From Platanthera guangdongensis (taxonomy: Eukaryota; Streptophyta; Magnoliopsida; Asparagales; Orchidaceae), in assembly GCA_039583875.1 (NCBI GenBank), contig CM077147.1, positions 109,972,124 to 110,036,123 of the forward strand: DNA of 64,000 nucleotides, written 5' to 3'. Made by a program: the position numbers and the translations under genes. Below, one piece after another: positions 22,452 to 33,610 of the stretch. Each line of letters starts with the position of its first letter. The stretch's first letter is position 1. The notes beneath the pieces are model-generated. The model did no database searches. It was not told where the DNA came from and saw nothing but the letters and a program-made list of their open reading frames with translations.

Positions 22452-24159
22452 TGAAAGAAATAGTGACCAATCACCTAGAGGGGGGGAGGGTGAATAGGTG
22501 AACTTATTCTTTTTAACTTTAAAGGCAGAAACACTGAACAGTAATTACAATTTAACAAGTATCACAGCACAGCAACCATACAAGCATACATTCACAGAGT
22601 ACACACAGATTTTTATAGTGGTTCCCCAATGTCTGGGTACATCCACTTTCCCCCTTCACCTATCTAGTAGTGTACTAGATTCGGACTAACTTCTCCACTT
22701 CTCCTCAGATCCTCAGATCTTACAACTCAGAACCCCAAACAGGTTCCTACAACTCATAGTGATCCCACTCCTACAACTCAGGCGCAAAAAGCCCTACTAC
22801 TCAGTCTACAACAAGACCTACACTCAGGCACAACAGCCCTACCTAAGCCTTCAACAAGGCCTACACTCAAAGAAATGATTCTCCTACACTCAGGCTCACA
22901 GGCCCTACCTCAGCCTTTATAGATTTAGGCTTACAACTCAGATCTATATAAGATCCTACAGAAATTAGAAAATACAAAGTATATAACCAAAACTCTAATA
23001 GAGAGAGATGAGTTGATTGTCTTCTTGATGAGTTCTTGGAAGAACTTGGCAGAGATCAACCTCCCTTGCCTTTCTTCAAAGCTTCTTGAATTAGAACACA
23101 GTAGGGTTGTATCTCTATGCAGATGATCTTCAATCAACTGTTGTCTTGAGATTCTGATTTCAATCTGAATCTTACTTATCAGCCTGGTTCAACAGCTGGT
23201 CTTTTAGAAGGAGCTCTCTCTCTCTCCAACTTCTTAGATCTTCTCTTGAAGGTCTTCTTCTTGTTGTGTTGTTTTTCACTTCATTGATCTATTCTTCTAT
23301 TGATGGAGAAAGGTCTTTAAATAAGCTTTCTCCATGGTAACCGGCTGATCCGGTTTCTAACAACCTTCTGACAACTCTGATAGTAGCAGTTGACCGGTTA
23401 AAATGGCAGCTGTCAAGTCATCCAGTCACTTCTTGAAATCTCTGTCACTGTCTAAAAGTGTCAAGACAGATAGTCTTTATGTGTCGACACAAATAGACCA
23501 AGTGTCGACACAAGTAGACTAAGTGTCGACACTATCCTTCATGGTGTCGACACAACTCCTTCTGTTGAAACTTGCTAAGTGTCGACACATCTTCTTTGTG
23601 TCGACACATGCCTTCTGTGTTAAAACTTTTGCTGAGTGTCGACACATCTCCTCTGTGTCGACACATTCTTCATGTGTTGAGACTTTGCTGAGTGTCGACA
23701 CATCTCCTTTGTGTCGACACTTGTACTTAAACTTTGTTGAAGTTTGCTGAGTGTCGACACAGCCTCCTAGTGTCGACACTTTTGCTGTCGACAAAGTTTC
23801 TCTGAGTGTCGACACTGCTTCTAAGTGTCCACACTGATTATGTAGACATTTCTTCATTGCATGTCGACACTGCCTGTATGTGTCGACACTTTCCTTCTGG
23901 TGTCGACTCTGCCTTCCTGGTGTCGACACAATTACTCCAAGTATCGACACTACTTCTCTAGGTGTCGACACAAGCCTTCTTAAGTGTTGACACTTTTCTT
24001 CTAGGTGTCGACACATGGACTTAGAAACTTTTCCTGCAAACCTACAGTTACTTAACCTGCACAAATAAACTCAAAGCACATCAAATACACCTTGATGTAT
24101 ATCATTGAGTAGGGTGAGGCTTCTTCAAATCAGGTACATATATTTCAATGTACCCAACA
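22452..24159 (-). repeat. C2 3' LTR (about 1.7 kb)
   Basis: It begins TGAAAGAAATAGTG and ends GTACCCAACA on the plus strand, matching 28150-29972 closely along its length. It holds 17 exact GTGTCGACAC palindromes between about 23480 and 24010. TATA-like TTATTTAAAG (minus) lies near 23315-23325. Confidence 0.92.
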
Positions 24160-24190
24160 TATCACTTTAAGGAAAGGTAGAGCTAACACC

Positions 24191-24747
24191 TGGGATAGTT
24201 CCATTAATGAGGCTTCTTCTAGCTTGTTCCTAAAGATCCACTTAGTTCCAATAATGTTGTGATACTTTGGTTTAGGAACTAGCTCCCATACCTTGCATCT
24301 TTTGAACTGGTTCAGCTCCTTTTGCATGGCCTTAATCCAATGAGGGTCTAGGATTGCTTCTTCAAATTTCTTTGGCTCTACCTGGGATAGAAAGCTGGAG
24401 TAGAGAACTGAACTTAGATTCCTTCTCCTTGTTTGTACCCCTTGTCTTAGATCTCCAATAATTTGAATTGCTGGATGATCTTTTAAATGCCTATTTGCTG
24501 GAGGCAGCCTGTCTTCTGCTTGTACACCTTCAGATTCTTCATTCAGCTGTTCCTCTTAGTCTTCTTCAGCAACAGGAGTATCTTGTACTCCCCCTGGATA
24601 GCAACTACCATCCTCCACTTGCTGACTTGTAGAAGGACCTTATGTTAAGGTAAGCTTGTCCATCTTCTCAGTTACACCTATAGAGATGCAAACACTTCTA
24701 GGCAATTCATTGTTAATGAGTCTAGCTTCATCAAAAACTACATGAAC
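24191..24747 (-). pseudogene. C2 integrase tail and truncated RT N-terminus
   Basis: After a TAA near 24748 the frame continues through the variable integrase-RT linker and into RT ([40 protein letters not shown]). At about 24215 RT similarity stops and the sequence passes directly to the LTR boundary. In C1 the same position continues with the rest of RT, so a deletion has removed the catalytic core. No YVDD box is present. Confidence 0.85.
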
Positions 24748-26019
24748 TTACTCTTCTACAACTTGAGTAATCAAGTTGTAGACCCTATAAGCCTTACTGT
24801 TGTTGTTGTACCCAACAAAGATTCCCTCTTGGGATTTGGCAGCAAACTTGGTTAGATAAGACTTACCATTGTTAAGGATATAGCACTTGCAACGAAAGAT
24901 CCTGAAATAGGATAGATTTGGTTTTCTTCCCTTCACAACCTCATAGCTGGTCTTCTTGTGGCTCTTGGTGATAGTAGCCCTATTGATCACATGACATGCA
25001 GTATTAACTTCCTTAGCCCAGAAATATTCTGGGAGAGATATGTCACTCAACAGGGTTCTACCAGGCTCTATCAAGGTTCTATTTTTCCTCTCAGAAATAC
25101 CATTTTGCTGAGGTGTTCTTGGTGAGGAAAATTCCTGAAAAATTCCAAATTCTTCACACAGTTTTGTCATACTTTCAGACTGAAATTCAGTACCATGGTC
25201 ACTTCTGATTTTGACCACTGTACTTTCCAATTCATTCTGAATTTGTTTAACAAAACTGTACAAGATACTTGGAGTTTCAGACTTTTGCCTTAGGAAGAAC
25301 ACCCAGGAATACCTTGAGTAGTCATCAACTAGCACAAATGTGTAGACCTTCCTACCTAGGTTGTGAACTGGCATAGGACCAAAAAGATCCATATGCAGGA
25401 GGTATAGACACCTCACAACATCTTTGTTCTCAAGGCTATGAAAGGTGGATTTGGTCTGCTTGCCTTTTTGACAAGCTGAGCATATCTCATCCTTTATACA
25501 CTTAACCCGAGGACCATTCATCACTAACTCTTTGCTAAAGAGTTGACCAATTGTCTTATAGTTAAGATGAGCCAGCCTCTTGTGCCATTTAACACAATAT
25601 GAGACTTTCTCATCAGCTACAAGACAAATAGGAGAAACAATGTTCTCACACATAATGTCTAGACAATTGACATTTCTCTTCATATATCCCGTCAGAATGA
25701 TCTTTTGATCACTTGACCTTTTTATATGATAACCATCCTTGACAAATGAGATGTCATATCCTAAATCACTCAGCTGACTTATGCTAATGAGGTTATGTTT
25801 CAAACCCTTTACATAATCCACTTGAGTAATTGTAATTTGGTTACAAGAAATGTTACCAAAGCCTTTGATGATCCCTTTTTCTGAACCACCAAAGGTAACC
25901 TTAGGCCCATCTTTGATAGATGTATAATCCTTCAGCAACCCCCTAGTTCCAGTCATGTACCTGGAACATCCACTGTCCAAGTACCATATAGGGGCATGGC
26001 CACTTGGACTCACCTGCAA
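24748..26019 (-). pseudogene. C2 aspartic protease and integrase
   Basis: This 423-residue open frame starts with protease (WYLDSGCSRYMTG; catalytic DSG intact). It continues into integrase: the HHCC zinc region (WHKRLAHLNYKT, ICSACQKGKQ), the core (LLHMDLFGPMP, VLVDDYSRYSWVFF, VKIRSDHGTEF, SPRTPQQNGISERKNRT) and the C-terminal KTSYEVVKGRKP block. All three DDE residues appear present. It is the best-preserved enzyme of the two copia elements, but it lies in an element lacking RT. Translation would normally come from the gag-pol polyprotein rather than an internal ATG. Confidence 0.9.
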
Positions 26020-26025
26020 AATAGA

Positions 26026-26955
26026 TTACTTAACCTTAGAACCCAAATAATTCTTGGGTACTTGGTGCAGGTTAGTCTGACTTTTAACAAAACTACCTGT
26101 AGATCTTCTAGCAGGCAGTTTGCTACTCTCCTTGACACTTGAATTGTGCCAACAGTCTATGGCAAAGTGGCATATCTTTCCACAACACCAGCACTCAAAC
26201 CTGTTGTACCTTTGTTTAGGTACAACCCTGGCTGTAGTATCTACAGCAGGCTTTTTGTTAAGTGCTGGGGCTTTTCCCTTAGACTTGGACCTTACTGTCC
26301 TGGCAGGTTTTGTAAACCCCAATCCAGTCTTACCCTTTTGAGGAATAAACTCATCTATCAATGGTAAAACTGATTTTGGTTTAGAAAAACTTGCAACAAT
26401 CTCTCACTCCTTCTGAAGTCTAGCCTCCAGATTTTTAGTTTGATCATTCTTAAATGTGATTGTGCCCAATTGAATGACAATAATTTTTTTCAACTTGGCA
26501 ATCTCATTCAGTTTTTGATCTAACACTTTATCTGGATCAACAGCTGCCCACTTAAGATTAGCAATTTCCTTATTCAGTGTTTTGACCAGATTTTTGCTCT
26601 TCTTAAGTGTCTGCAATACATCTCTATATTCATCCATCAACTGATGAATATCACCCTCAGATTCAGACCCACCCACATCACTTGATGCAGATGTATCTGA
26701 TTCTGAATCAGTACTATAATCTGAAAGACATTGTACCTTACTTGGTCCAGGCTGATCCTGGATCTTGTCTCCTTCTGTTAAGGCCATCAGTCCATTGCAC
26801 TGATTGTCCTCATGCTAATAAATTGAGTTCATTAGCTGCAAGAACTCATCTTCTTCCTCTTCAGCAAACAAGCCAATATAGGATTCAGCTTCTGAATCTG
26901 TTTCTAATGATAATTGATCAGTCAGACTTTTGTCTTTCTTAGCAACAAAAGACTT
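26026..26955 (-). pseudogene. C2 gag C-terminal region with coiled coil and second zinc knuckle
   Basis: This carries an acidic, serine-rich segment (26787-26640), a Leu/Lys-rich probable coiled coil (26640-26405) and the second CCHC knuckle CWCCGKICHFAIDC near 26200 with all ligands present. Interruptions include a TAA near 26956, a stop near 26815 and a stop at about 26404. C1 lost the His at the corresponding knuckle, so C2 shows the ancestral state. Confidence 0.85.
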
Positions 26956-28059
26956 TTAATTTTTGCCCTTAACCTGATTCTTGTTCTTATCTGTAGTTGA
27001 CTCCTTCCTCTTTTCAGGACAGTCAACCACTATATGTCCAGGATTATTACAACAATAGCACACAATCTTTGAGGATGTAACTTTGCTTGGCTTGGACCTT
27101 CTTATGTCATTCCTTGATGACTTCCATCTCTGATAGTAGTCATCTTTAGACTGTGAAGTGGATGGCTTAGACCTCCACTGCTTCTTCTTTAGAAACTTTT
27201 GAAACTGTCTTGTAAAGGCAGCAAAATCCTCATCACTTTCACTGCTGTCTGAGTTCTGGTTCTCTGAATTTTCTGAAGCAGTCTCAGCAAATGTTTGTGG
27301 TGGAGATGGAGACTTGCTTCTGTACTTCCTAGTGGCTTCAGTTTTGAAGGCCACAGATCTTTCCTTGTGATCCACTTTAGTAGTCCTCTCTTCCTCCTTT
27401 CTAACCATTAACTGCATTTCATAAGATAGCAGTTTTCCAAACAAGGTTGGAGGAGGTATATCAGCTAATCTGGCCATTTCTCTAATGACACAAATCTTGG
27501 TATCCCAGTACTTAGTCATGGATCTTAAAAACCTGTCATTCAGCTCATAGTTACTGAATTCTCTCCCATAGGACATCAGCTCATTAACAATCCTATAGAA
27601 TTTCTTGTAGCATTCAGTAATGCTATCAGACTTTCCTTGTTTGAAGTTTTCATACTCCTGATTTAACAAGGACTTTCTATCTTGTCTAACTTCTTTAGAC
27701 CCTTCCATATAGACTATCAAAGTATCCCACATTTCCTTTGAAGTCTTGCAATGAATCAAATTCTGGAAGGTAGAGTCATCAATGGCACTTACTATGATGT
27801 TCTGAGCCCTCTTATCCATAGTAGCCAAGATTATTTCATCCTTGGTCATTTCTTAATAATCCTTAGGAGTTTTCTGATTTGCATCTAGAATGGAGATCTT
27901 CATTGGCACATATGGCCCTTCTTTGACTGTGATGTATATTCTTGGGTCAGATGCTTCCATAAAGAGTCTAACCCTCTCTTTCCATATGCCAAAAATCTCT
28001 TTTCTGCAGATTGGCAACTTCATGGATCCTAGCTCTTTGTGATTCTCAGTAGAACCCAT
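26956..28059 (-). pseudogene. C2 gag N-terminal region (copia gag domain, first zinc knuckle)
   Basis: The ATG at 28059 begins MGSTENHKELGSMKLPICRK. A TAA at 27853-27855 replaces the serine codon seen in C1. The frame then stays open for 297 residues: gag domain (DKRAQNIIVSAIDD, SKEMWDTLIVYMEG, YELNDRFLRSMTKYWD, LFGKLLSYEMQLM), a basic/serine-rich linker, and a CCHC knuckle (CYCCNNPGHIVVDC) near residues 265-280. This is the particle-forming, RNA-binding protein. The start is supported by the C1 parallel and the PBS about 75 bases upstream. Confidence 0.9.
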
Positions 28060-28130
28060 TTTCTTGATTCTTGATTAGTCTGATTCTGCCTACAGGATCT
28101 TTACTCAGACTGTTATGTCCTTTTTGAGTA

Positions 28131-28147
28131 ACCTCCCTCTGATACCA
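28131..28147 (-). promoter_or_regulatory. C2 primer-binding site, tRNA-Met type
   Basis: The minus strand reads TGGTATCAGAGGGAGGT, two bases from the LTR end at 28150. Confidence 0.88.
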
Positions 28148-28149
28148 CT

Positions 28150-29972
28150 TGAAAGAAATAGTGTCCAATCACCTAGAGGGGGGGTGAATAGGTGAACTTA
28201 ATCTTTTTAACTTTAAAGGCAGAAACACTGAACAGTAATTGCAATTTAACAAGTATCACAGCACAACAACCATACAAGCATACATTTATAGAGTACGCAC
28301 AAATTTTTATAGTGGTTCCCCAAGGTCTGGGTACATCCACTTTCCCCCTTCGCCTATCTAGTAGTGTACTAGATTCGGACTAACTTCTCCACTTCTTCTC
28401 AGATCCTCAGATCTTACAACTCAGAACTCCAAACAGGTTCCTACAACTCAGAGTGATCCCACTCCTACAACTCAGGCACAATGCCCTACCACTCAGTCTA
28501 CAACAAGACCTACACTCAGGCACAATAACCCTACCTCAGCCTTCAACAAGGCCTACACTCAGAGAAATGATTCTCCTACACTTAATCTCACAGGCCCTAC
28601 CTCAGCCTTTATAGATTTAGGCTTACAACTCAGATCTATATAAGATCCTACAGAAATTAGAAAATACAAAGTATATAACCACAACTCTAATAGAGAGAGA
28701 TGAGTTGCCTAGCTTCTTGATGAGTTCTTGGAAGAACTTGGTAGAGATCAATCTCCCTTGGCTTTCTTCAAAGCTTCTTGAATTAGAACACAGTAGGGTT
28801 GTATCTCTATGCAGATGATCTTCAATCAACTGCTGTCTTGAGATTCTGATTTCAATCTGAATCTTACTTATCAGCCTGGTTCAATAGCTGGTCTTCTTAG
28901 AAGGAGCTCTCTCTCTCCAACTTCTTAAATCTTCTCTTGAAGGTCTTCTTCTTGTTGTGTTATTTTTCACTTCATTGATCTATTCTTCTATTGATGGAGA
29001 AAGGTCTTTAAATAAGCTTTCTCCATGGTAACCGGCTGATCCGGTTTCTAACAACCTTCTGATAGCTCTGACAGTAGCAGTGGACCGGTTGAAATGGCAG
29101 CTGTCAAGTCATCCAGTCACTTCTTGAAGTCTCTGTCATTATCTGAAAGTGTCAAGACAGATAGTCTTTATGTGTCGACACAAATAGACCAAGAGTCGAC
29201 ACAAGTAGACTAAGTGTCGACACTAGCCTTCATGGTGTCGACACAACTCCTTGTGTTGTTGTAACAGCTTCTCGACACTACTTCTTCAGAATGTATCGAC
29301 ACTGATCCTGTGTGTCGACACAAGTCCTTCTTCAATACTTAGTTGATTTCTGCTAACTGTCGATACAACTCCTTTGTGTCGACACATCTTCTTGTGTTGA
29401 AATTTGCTAAGTGTCGACACATCTTCTTTGTGTCGACACATGCCTTCTGTGTTGAAACTTTTGCTGAGTGTCGACACATCTCCTTTGTGTCGACACATTC
29501 TTCATGTGTTGAGACTTTGCTGAGTGTCGACACATCTCCCTTGTGTCGACACTTGTACTTAAACTTTGTTGAAGTTTGCTGAGTGTCGACATAGCCTCCT
29601 AGATTCGACACGATTGCTGTCGACAAAGTTTCTCTGAGTGTCGACACTGATTATGTAGACATTTCTTCATTGTGTGTCGACACTGCCTTTATGTGTCGAC
29701 ACTTTCCTTCTGGTGTCGACTCTGCCTTCCTGGTGTCGACACAATTACTCCAAGTGTCGACACTGCTTCTCTAGGTGTCGACACAAGCCTTCTTAAGAGT
29801 CGTCACTTTTCTTCTAGGTGTCGACACATGGACTTAGAAACTTTTCCTGCAAACCTGCAGTTACTTAACCTGCACAAATAAACTCAAAGCACATCAAATA
29901 CACCTTGATGTATATCATTTAGCAGGGTGAGGCTTCTTCAAATCAGGTACATTTATTCCAATGTACCCAACA
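28150..29972 (-). repeat. C2 5' LTR (about 1.8 kb)
   Basis: It has the same termini as 22452-24159. The palindrome array lies at about 29170-29830 and TATA-like TTATTTAAAG near 29010-29020 on the minus strand. The TATCC target duplication follows directly at 29973. Confidence 0.92.
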
Positions 29973-30559
29973 TATCCCTTTAAGGAAAGGTAGAGCTAAC
30001 ACCCACCCTGTCCTTCCATAATGCAGAGGTGGGGCTAGATACTGGTCGGGATCCAAACTTTAGTAGCCTGCCGTGCTAGAACCTGCAATCTCCCACTACA
30101 CGGTACGAAATCTCACCACAACACGTGGTCTTTCTGGTGTTACACTAATGACAACGGTTCAAGGGGAGGTCTCAGCTAAACTCGGCGATGTCTCCAAGTA
30201 TCAGTTAGACTTTGGAGTCGTTCATGAGACAAAAGAGAGAACCCCCTTTGAAAAAGTGTCTGTATGGAGTCTTTGATCAATAATTACTTTTGAAAAGTTT
30301 ACATAAGAGAGAAATAAGAAGGTTCAATGATAGAACCGTTTGAAATCATCCTTGCTCAATGTATTTTCTATTGTTGTTAGGAGATAGAAAGCTCTTGAAA
30401 AAGGTTTTATTAAGGAGCCTTTGGTCAATAATAACTTTTGACAAGCTTACATATGAAGGAAAAGAGAGGACGAGGTTCAGGAATAGAACCGTTTTATATC
30501 ATCTCCGCTCCATGTATGTGATACATATTCTCTTTCATAACGTTCTTTAGCACCTCTTT
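29973..30559. other. Non-coding flank with two-copy 148-bp tandem repeat
   Basis: The first 31 bases (29973-30003) nearly repeat the 31 bases just inside the C2 3' LTR (24160-24190), with one mismatch. At about 30240-30540 two diverged copies of a roughly 148-bp unit occur (GGAGTCTTTGATCAATAATT at 30266, GGAGCCTTTGGTCAATAATA at 30414). No gene was seen; this may be the 3' untranslated part of the Tat-like element whose integrase follows. Confidence 0.6.
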
Positions 30560-31284
30560 GACAATGAATGGGCCAGCCTAGTTTGGATTAAGCTTCCCCA
30601 CTGAGCCGACTCTTGCAGCAACGTCAACTTTCTTAAGAACTAGATCTCCGACTAGAAAGTGTTTGATCCTTACATTCTTATCAAAGTACCGGGCAATTCT
30701 CCTCTTTACTTCTTCTTGCCTTATTGCTGCCTTATCTCTGATATCTTCAATATATTCTAAATTGAATCTCATCTGTTCACTGTTCAGCTCAAGCCAATCC
30801 TCCCAGCATTGTGTAGCAAGCAGAACTCTTGGTGATGGGACTTCAAACTCAATTGGAATAAGAGCTTCCAACCCATGAGAAAGCTTAAATGAAGTTTATT
30901 CAGTTGTAGATAAAGGTGTTGTTCTCAAGGTCCAGAGGACCGGACGAAGTTGATCAGCCTAACCGCCTTTGAGATTTTGCACTTTCTTTTTGAGCTAGCT
31001 TAGAATCTTCTTGTTAGCTGCTTCAACCTGGACATTGCTTTTGGGATGATGGACTAATGCAAAGCGCAGCTCTGTTTCGATCTGCTTGCAAAAATCTACC
31101 AACTCAGCATTGTTGAACTGTGGCCCGTTGTCAGTGATTATTGCCATCGGAATACCATGCCGGCAGACTATCTTGCCGCAAATGAAGTTCTTTACGACAT
31201 GAGTTGTTAATTTTGCCAATGCTTTACCCTCGATCCACTTGCTGAAATAGTCAATCATTACTATGATGAAGCGGCTTTGTAAAA
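30560..31284 (-). pseudogene. Tat-like Ty3/gypsy integrase, core and C-terminal part
   Basis: The minus strand shows FIIVMIDYFSKWIEGKALA, CRHGIPMAIITDNGPQF, ELRFALVHHPKSNVQVEAANKKIL, then IPIEFEVPSPRVL and the C-terminal FLVGDLVLKKV. The core Asp residues (IDYFS, ITDNG) and Glu (QVEAAN) are present. A stop near 30995 and others before 30871 break the frame. The N-terminal zinc domain is missing because copia sequence begins at about 31280. Phrases such as YFSKWIEGKAL and NKKIL point to the Tat side of Ty3. Confidence 0.85.
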
Positions 31285-32093
31285 ATGTTTGCAATTTGCC
31301 TATCTGTCAAGACATATTAAAAGTCTATGTCTCCATGCTCCACATGCTCCCGGATGAAGTGATACCTTAGCTCTATATGCTTTGTCCAGCTGTGTGAGAC
31401 TGGGTTGTTGGCTATTGCAATTGAGCTGGAAGAGTCGCAAAATAGAGGAATGTTTTCAAACTTCATGTTGTAGTACTCAAACTGATTCTTTATCCAAAGT
31501 AACTGTGCACAACAACTACCTACAGAGATGTACTCTGACTCAGCCATTGAAATTGCCACGCAGTTTTGCTTCTTGCTACTCCAGGAGATAAGCCTTCTTC
31601 CAAATAATTGGCAAGTCCCTGAAGTGCATTTCCTATCATCTTTGCTCCCTGCAAAATCTGCATCTAAAAAACCTATTAGCTCGCTATCATTACTTATTGG
31701 GTACCATAAGCCAAGATTCGGTGTACCTTTAAGGTATCTCAAAATCCGCTTTGCAGTAGCGTAGTGAGACTCCTTAGAGTTCACCTGAAATCTAGCATAG
31801 ACACATGTTGAGAACATTATGTCAGGTCTACTTGCAGTAAGGTATAGCAAGGAACCAATGATGCTTCTGTACTTGGTTTCATCAAAAGGTTTCCCTTTTT
31901 CATCCTTATCTAGAGACATTGTTGAACCCATTGGAGTCCTCATTGAGGTTGCGTTCTCCATTCCGAATTTCTTAATCAGCTCTTTGGTGAACTTGGTCTG
32001 CGAGATGAAAATTACATCTTCACAATGTTTCACCTGAAGACCTAAGAAATACTTCAGCTCGCACATACTGCTCATTTGAAACTTCTGTTGCAT
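31285..32093 (-). pseudogene. C3 copia RT C-terminus and RNase H
   Basis: A well-preserved 258-residue block: KFQMSSMCELKYFLGLQV, YRSIIGSLLYLTASRPDIMF, RILRYLKGTPNLGLWYP, DADFAGSKDDRKCTSGTC and AESEYISVGSCCAQLLW. The RNase H acidic residues (DADFAG, AESEY, CDSSSS) appear present. A TAA after HGDIDF (about 31317) precedes the end motif IFTKPL, directly after which Tat-like integrase starts. Sirevirus-like by style. Confidence 0.9.
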
Positions 32094-32900
32094 AGATTTT
32101 GAAAACTTCTTTCAGAGGTTGTCGTCAGTAGAGCCAAAAATAATGTCATCGACATAGATTTGCACTAGTAGAATCCTGCCTTTAATTTCCCTAGGAAATA
32201 ATGTCTTGTCTATCTTTCCCCTTGTGAACTTGTTCTCAAGTAGAAAGGTAGACAATGTCTCATAACAAGCCCGAGGGGATTGTTTCAGACCATATAACGC
32301 TTTGTGCAGTAAGTAAACATAATCAGGAAAGTTAGAATCAATGAAACCTGAAGGTTGTTCCACATATACCTCTTTCTTTATATCTCCATTAAGGAAAGCA
32401 GACTTCAAGTCCATTTGATATATAATGAAGCCTTTGAGTGCAGCATATGCTAGGAATAACCTTATTGCGTCCAGGCTTGCCACTGCAGCGTACGTCTGGT
32501 CGAAGTCGATTCCTTATGCTTGACGATAGCCTTTTGCGACAAGTCTGGCCTTATTCTTTACAATTGTTCCATCCTCGTCCATCTTGTTCCTGTAGACCCA
32601 TTTTGTCCCAATGACGTTCTTACCTTTGGGTCTTGGAACAAGTTTCCATACTTTGCAGTGCTTGAACTAGTTTAGTTCTTCTTCCATCACCATTATCCAT
32701 GATGTGTCTGAGTTTGCTTCCTCAAACTTCTTTGGTTCAACCTTTGAGAGAAAACTTAAATATAAATTCTCATTAGTTGTACCTCTATGAGTTCTGACAC
32801 CATCCCGGGGATCTCCTATGATTTGGTCCATGGGGTGATCCTTTAGATGTCTGAGCTCTAGAGTCCTTGCATCTGGATTATCTTCTATCACCGGAGTGAC
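32094..32900 (-). pseudogene. C3 copia reverse transcriptase
   Basis: Block 32483-32112 contains [40 protein letters not shown] and an intact catalytic YVDDIIFGSTDD. A TGA follows DDNL near 32112. Further upstream, 32891-32667 holds the linker and N-terminal part (HLKDHPMDQIIGDPRDGVRT, SKVEPKKFEEA), with stops near 32664 and 32514. Unlike C1, the YVDD box is intact. Confidence 0.88.
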
Positions 32901-33610
32901 TTCTTCAACTTGGACTCCTTCATCTTGATCATCAGCCTCTCTAATAGGAGTTGAAGTGGTGATCTTGATGAACTTTTCACCTTAATCTTCAGACAGTCCA
33001 TCCAAGCTAATTTCTTCCAGCTTTGCACCTGCATCTTCAATGAGCACACTAGAAGAGTTGCTTTACAGCATGCTCATCTCATCAAATACAACATGTATTG
33101 ATTCTTCCACAACTAGGGTTTTACTATTAAAAATCTTGTATGCCTTACTATGGCGACTATAACCTACAAAAATACCTTCAAAACTCATTTCGCTAAACTT
33201 TGTAGTATGATACTTTCCATTGTTGAGCACGAAGCATTTACATCCAAAAATTCTAAAATATGAGACTGTTGGTTTCTTGCCCTTCAGAAGTTCGTAAGGT
33301 GTCTTATTGTGGTTTTTATTTATGAGTGCTCGATTTTGCACGTGGCATGCAGTGTTAACGGCTTCAGCCCAAAAGTATTCCGGTAGTGAAGCATCACTCA
33401 ACATGGTCCTACAGTCCTCTATGAGTGTTCTATTCCTTATTTCGGCCACTCCATTATGTTATGGAGTGCAAGGGGAAGAAAACTGATGAAAGATACCCAA
33501 GCTTTCACAAAATTCTGTCATTGCCCCAGACTTAAACTCTGTTCCATTATCACTCTTGATTTTGACTATGGAGCAGTTATATTCATTCTAGACTTGCCTG
33601 ACAAAATTAG
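32901..33610 (-). pseudogene. C3 copia integrase C-terminal half
   Basis: The core end (IVKIKSDNGTEFKSGAMTEF, FHQFSSPCTP, HNGVAEIRNRTLIED) and the C-terminal region (YFWAEAVNTACHVQNRA, NHNKTPYELLKGKKP, YFRIFGCKCFVLNNG) are visible. Stops occur near 33590 and 33455 and after the MSML end near 33060. The first catalytic Asp and the zinc domain are missing, because at about 33610 the sequence switches to Ty3 RNase H. Confidence 0.85.

Larger units (their letters stand above)
22452..29972 (-). mobile_element. Sirevirus-like Ty1/copia element C2, internally deleted
   Basis: Two LTRs (22452-24159 and 28150-29972) flank a 4-kb internal region carrying PBS, gag, protease, integrase and only the beginning of RT. 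Perfect TATCC duplications at 22447-22451 and 29973-29977 prove that the ends belong to one insertion event. The deletion removes most of RT, all of RNase H and any third ORF. C2 shares gag, protease and integrase style and the GTGTCGACAC arrays with C1. It could only have moved with enzymes from a relative. Confidence 0.92.

Noticed and set aside
23470..24020. Regularly spaced palindromes resembling a CRISPR array (also 29170-29830, 19608-20098)
   Set aside because: The motif is only 10 bp, spacing is irregular, intervening sequence is itself repetitive, and the array sits in the U3 of a plant LTR shared by both LTRs of C2.
23519..24064. 181-codon frame made of repeating CVDT/VSTL peptides
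   Set aside because: It is the translation of the palindrome array in the LTR, open in several frames for that reason.
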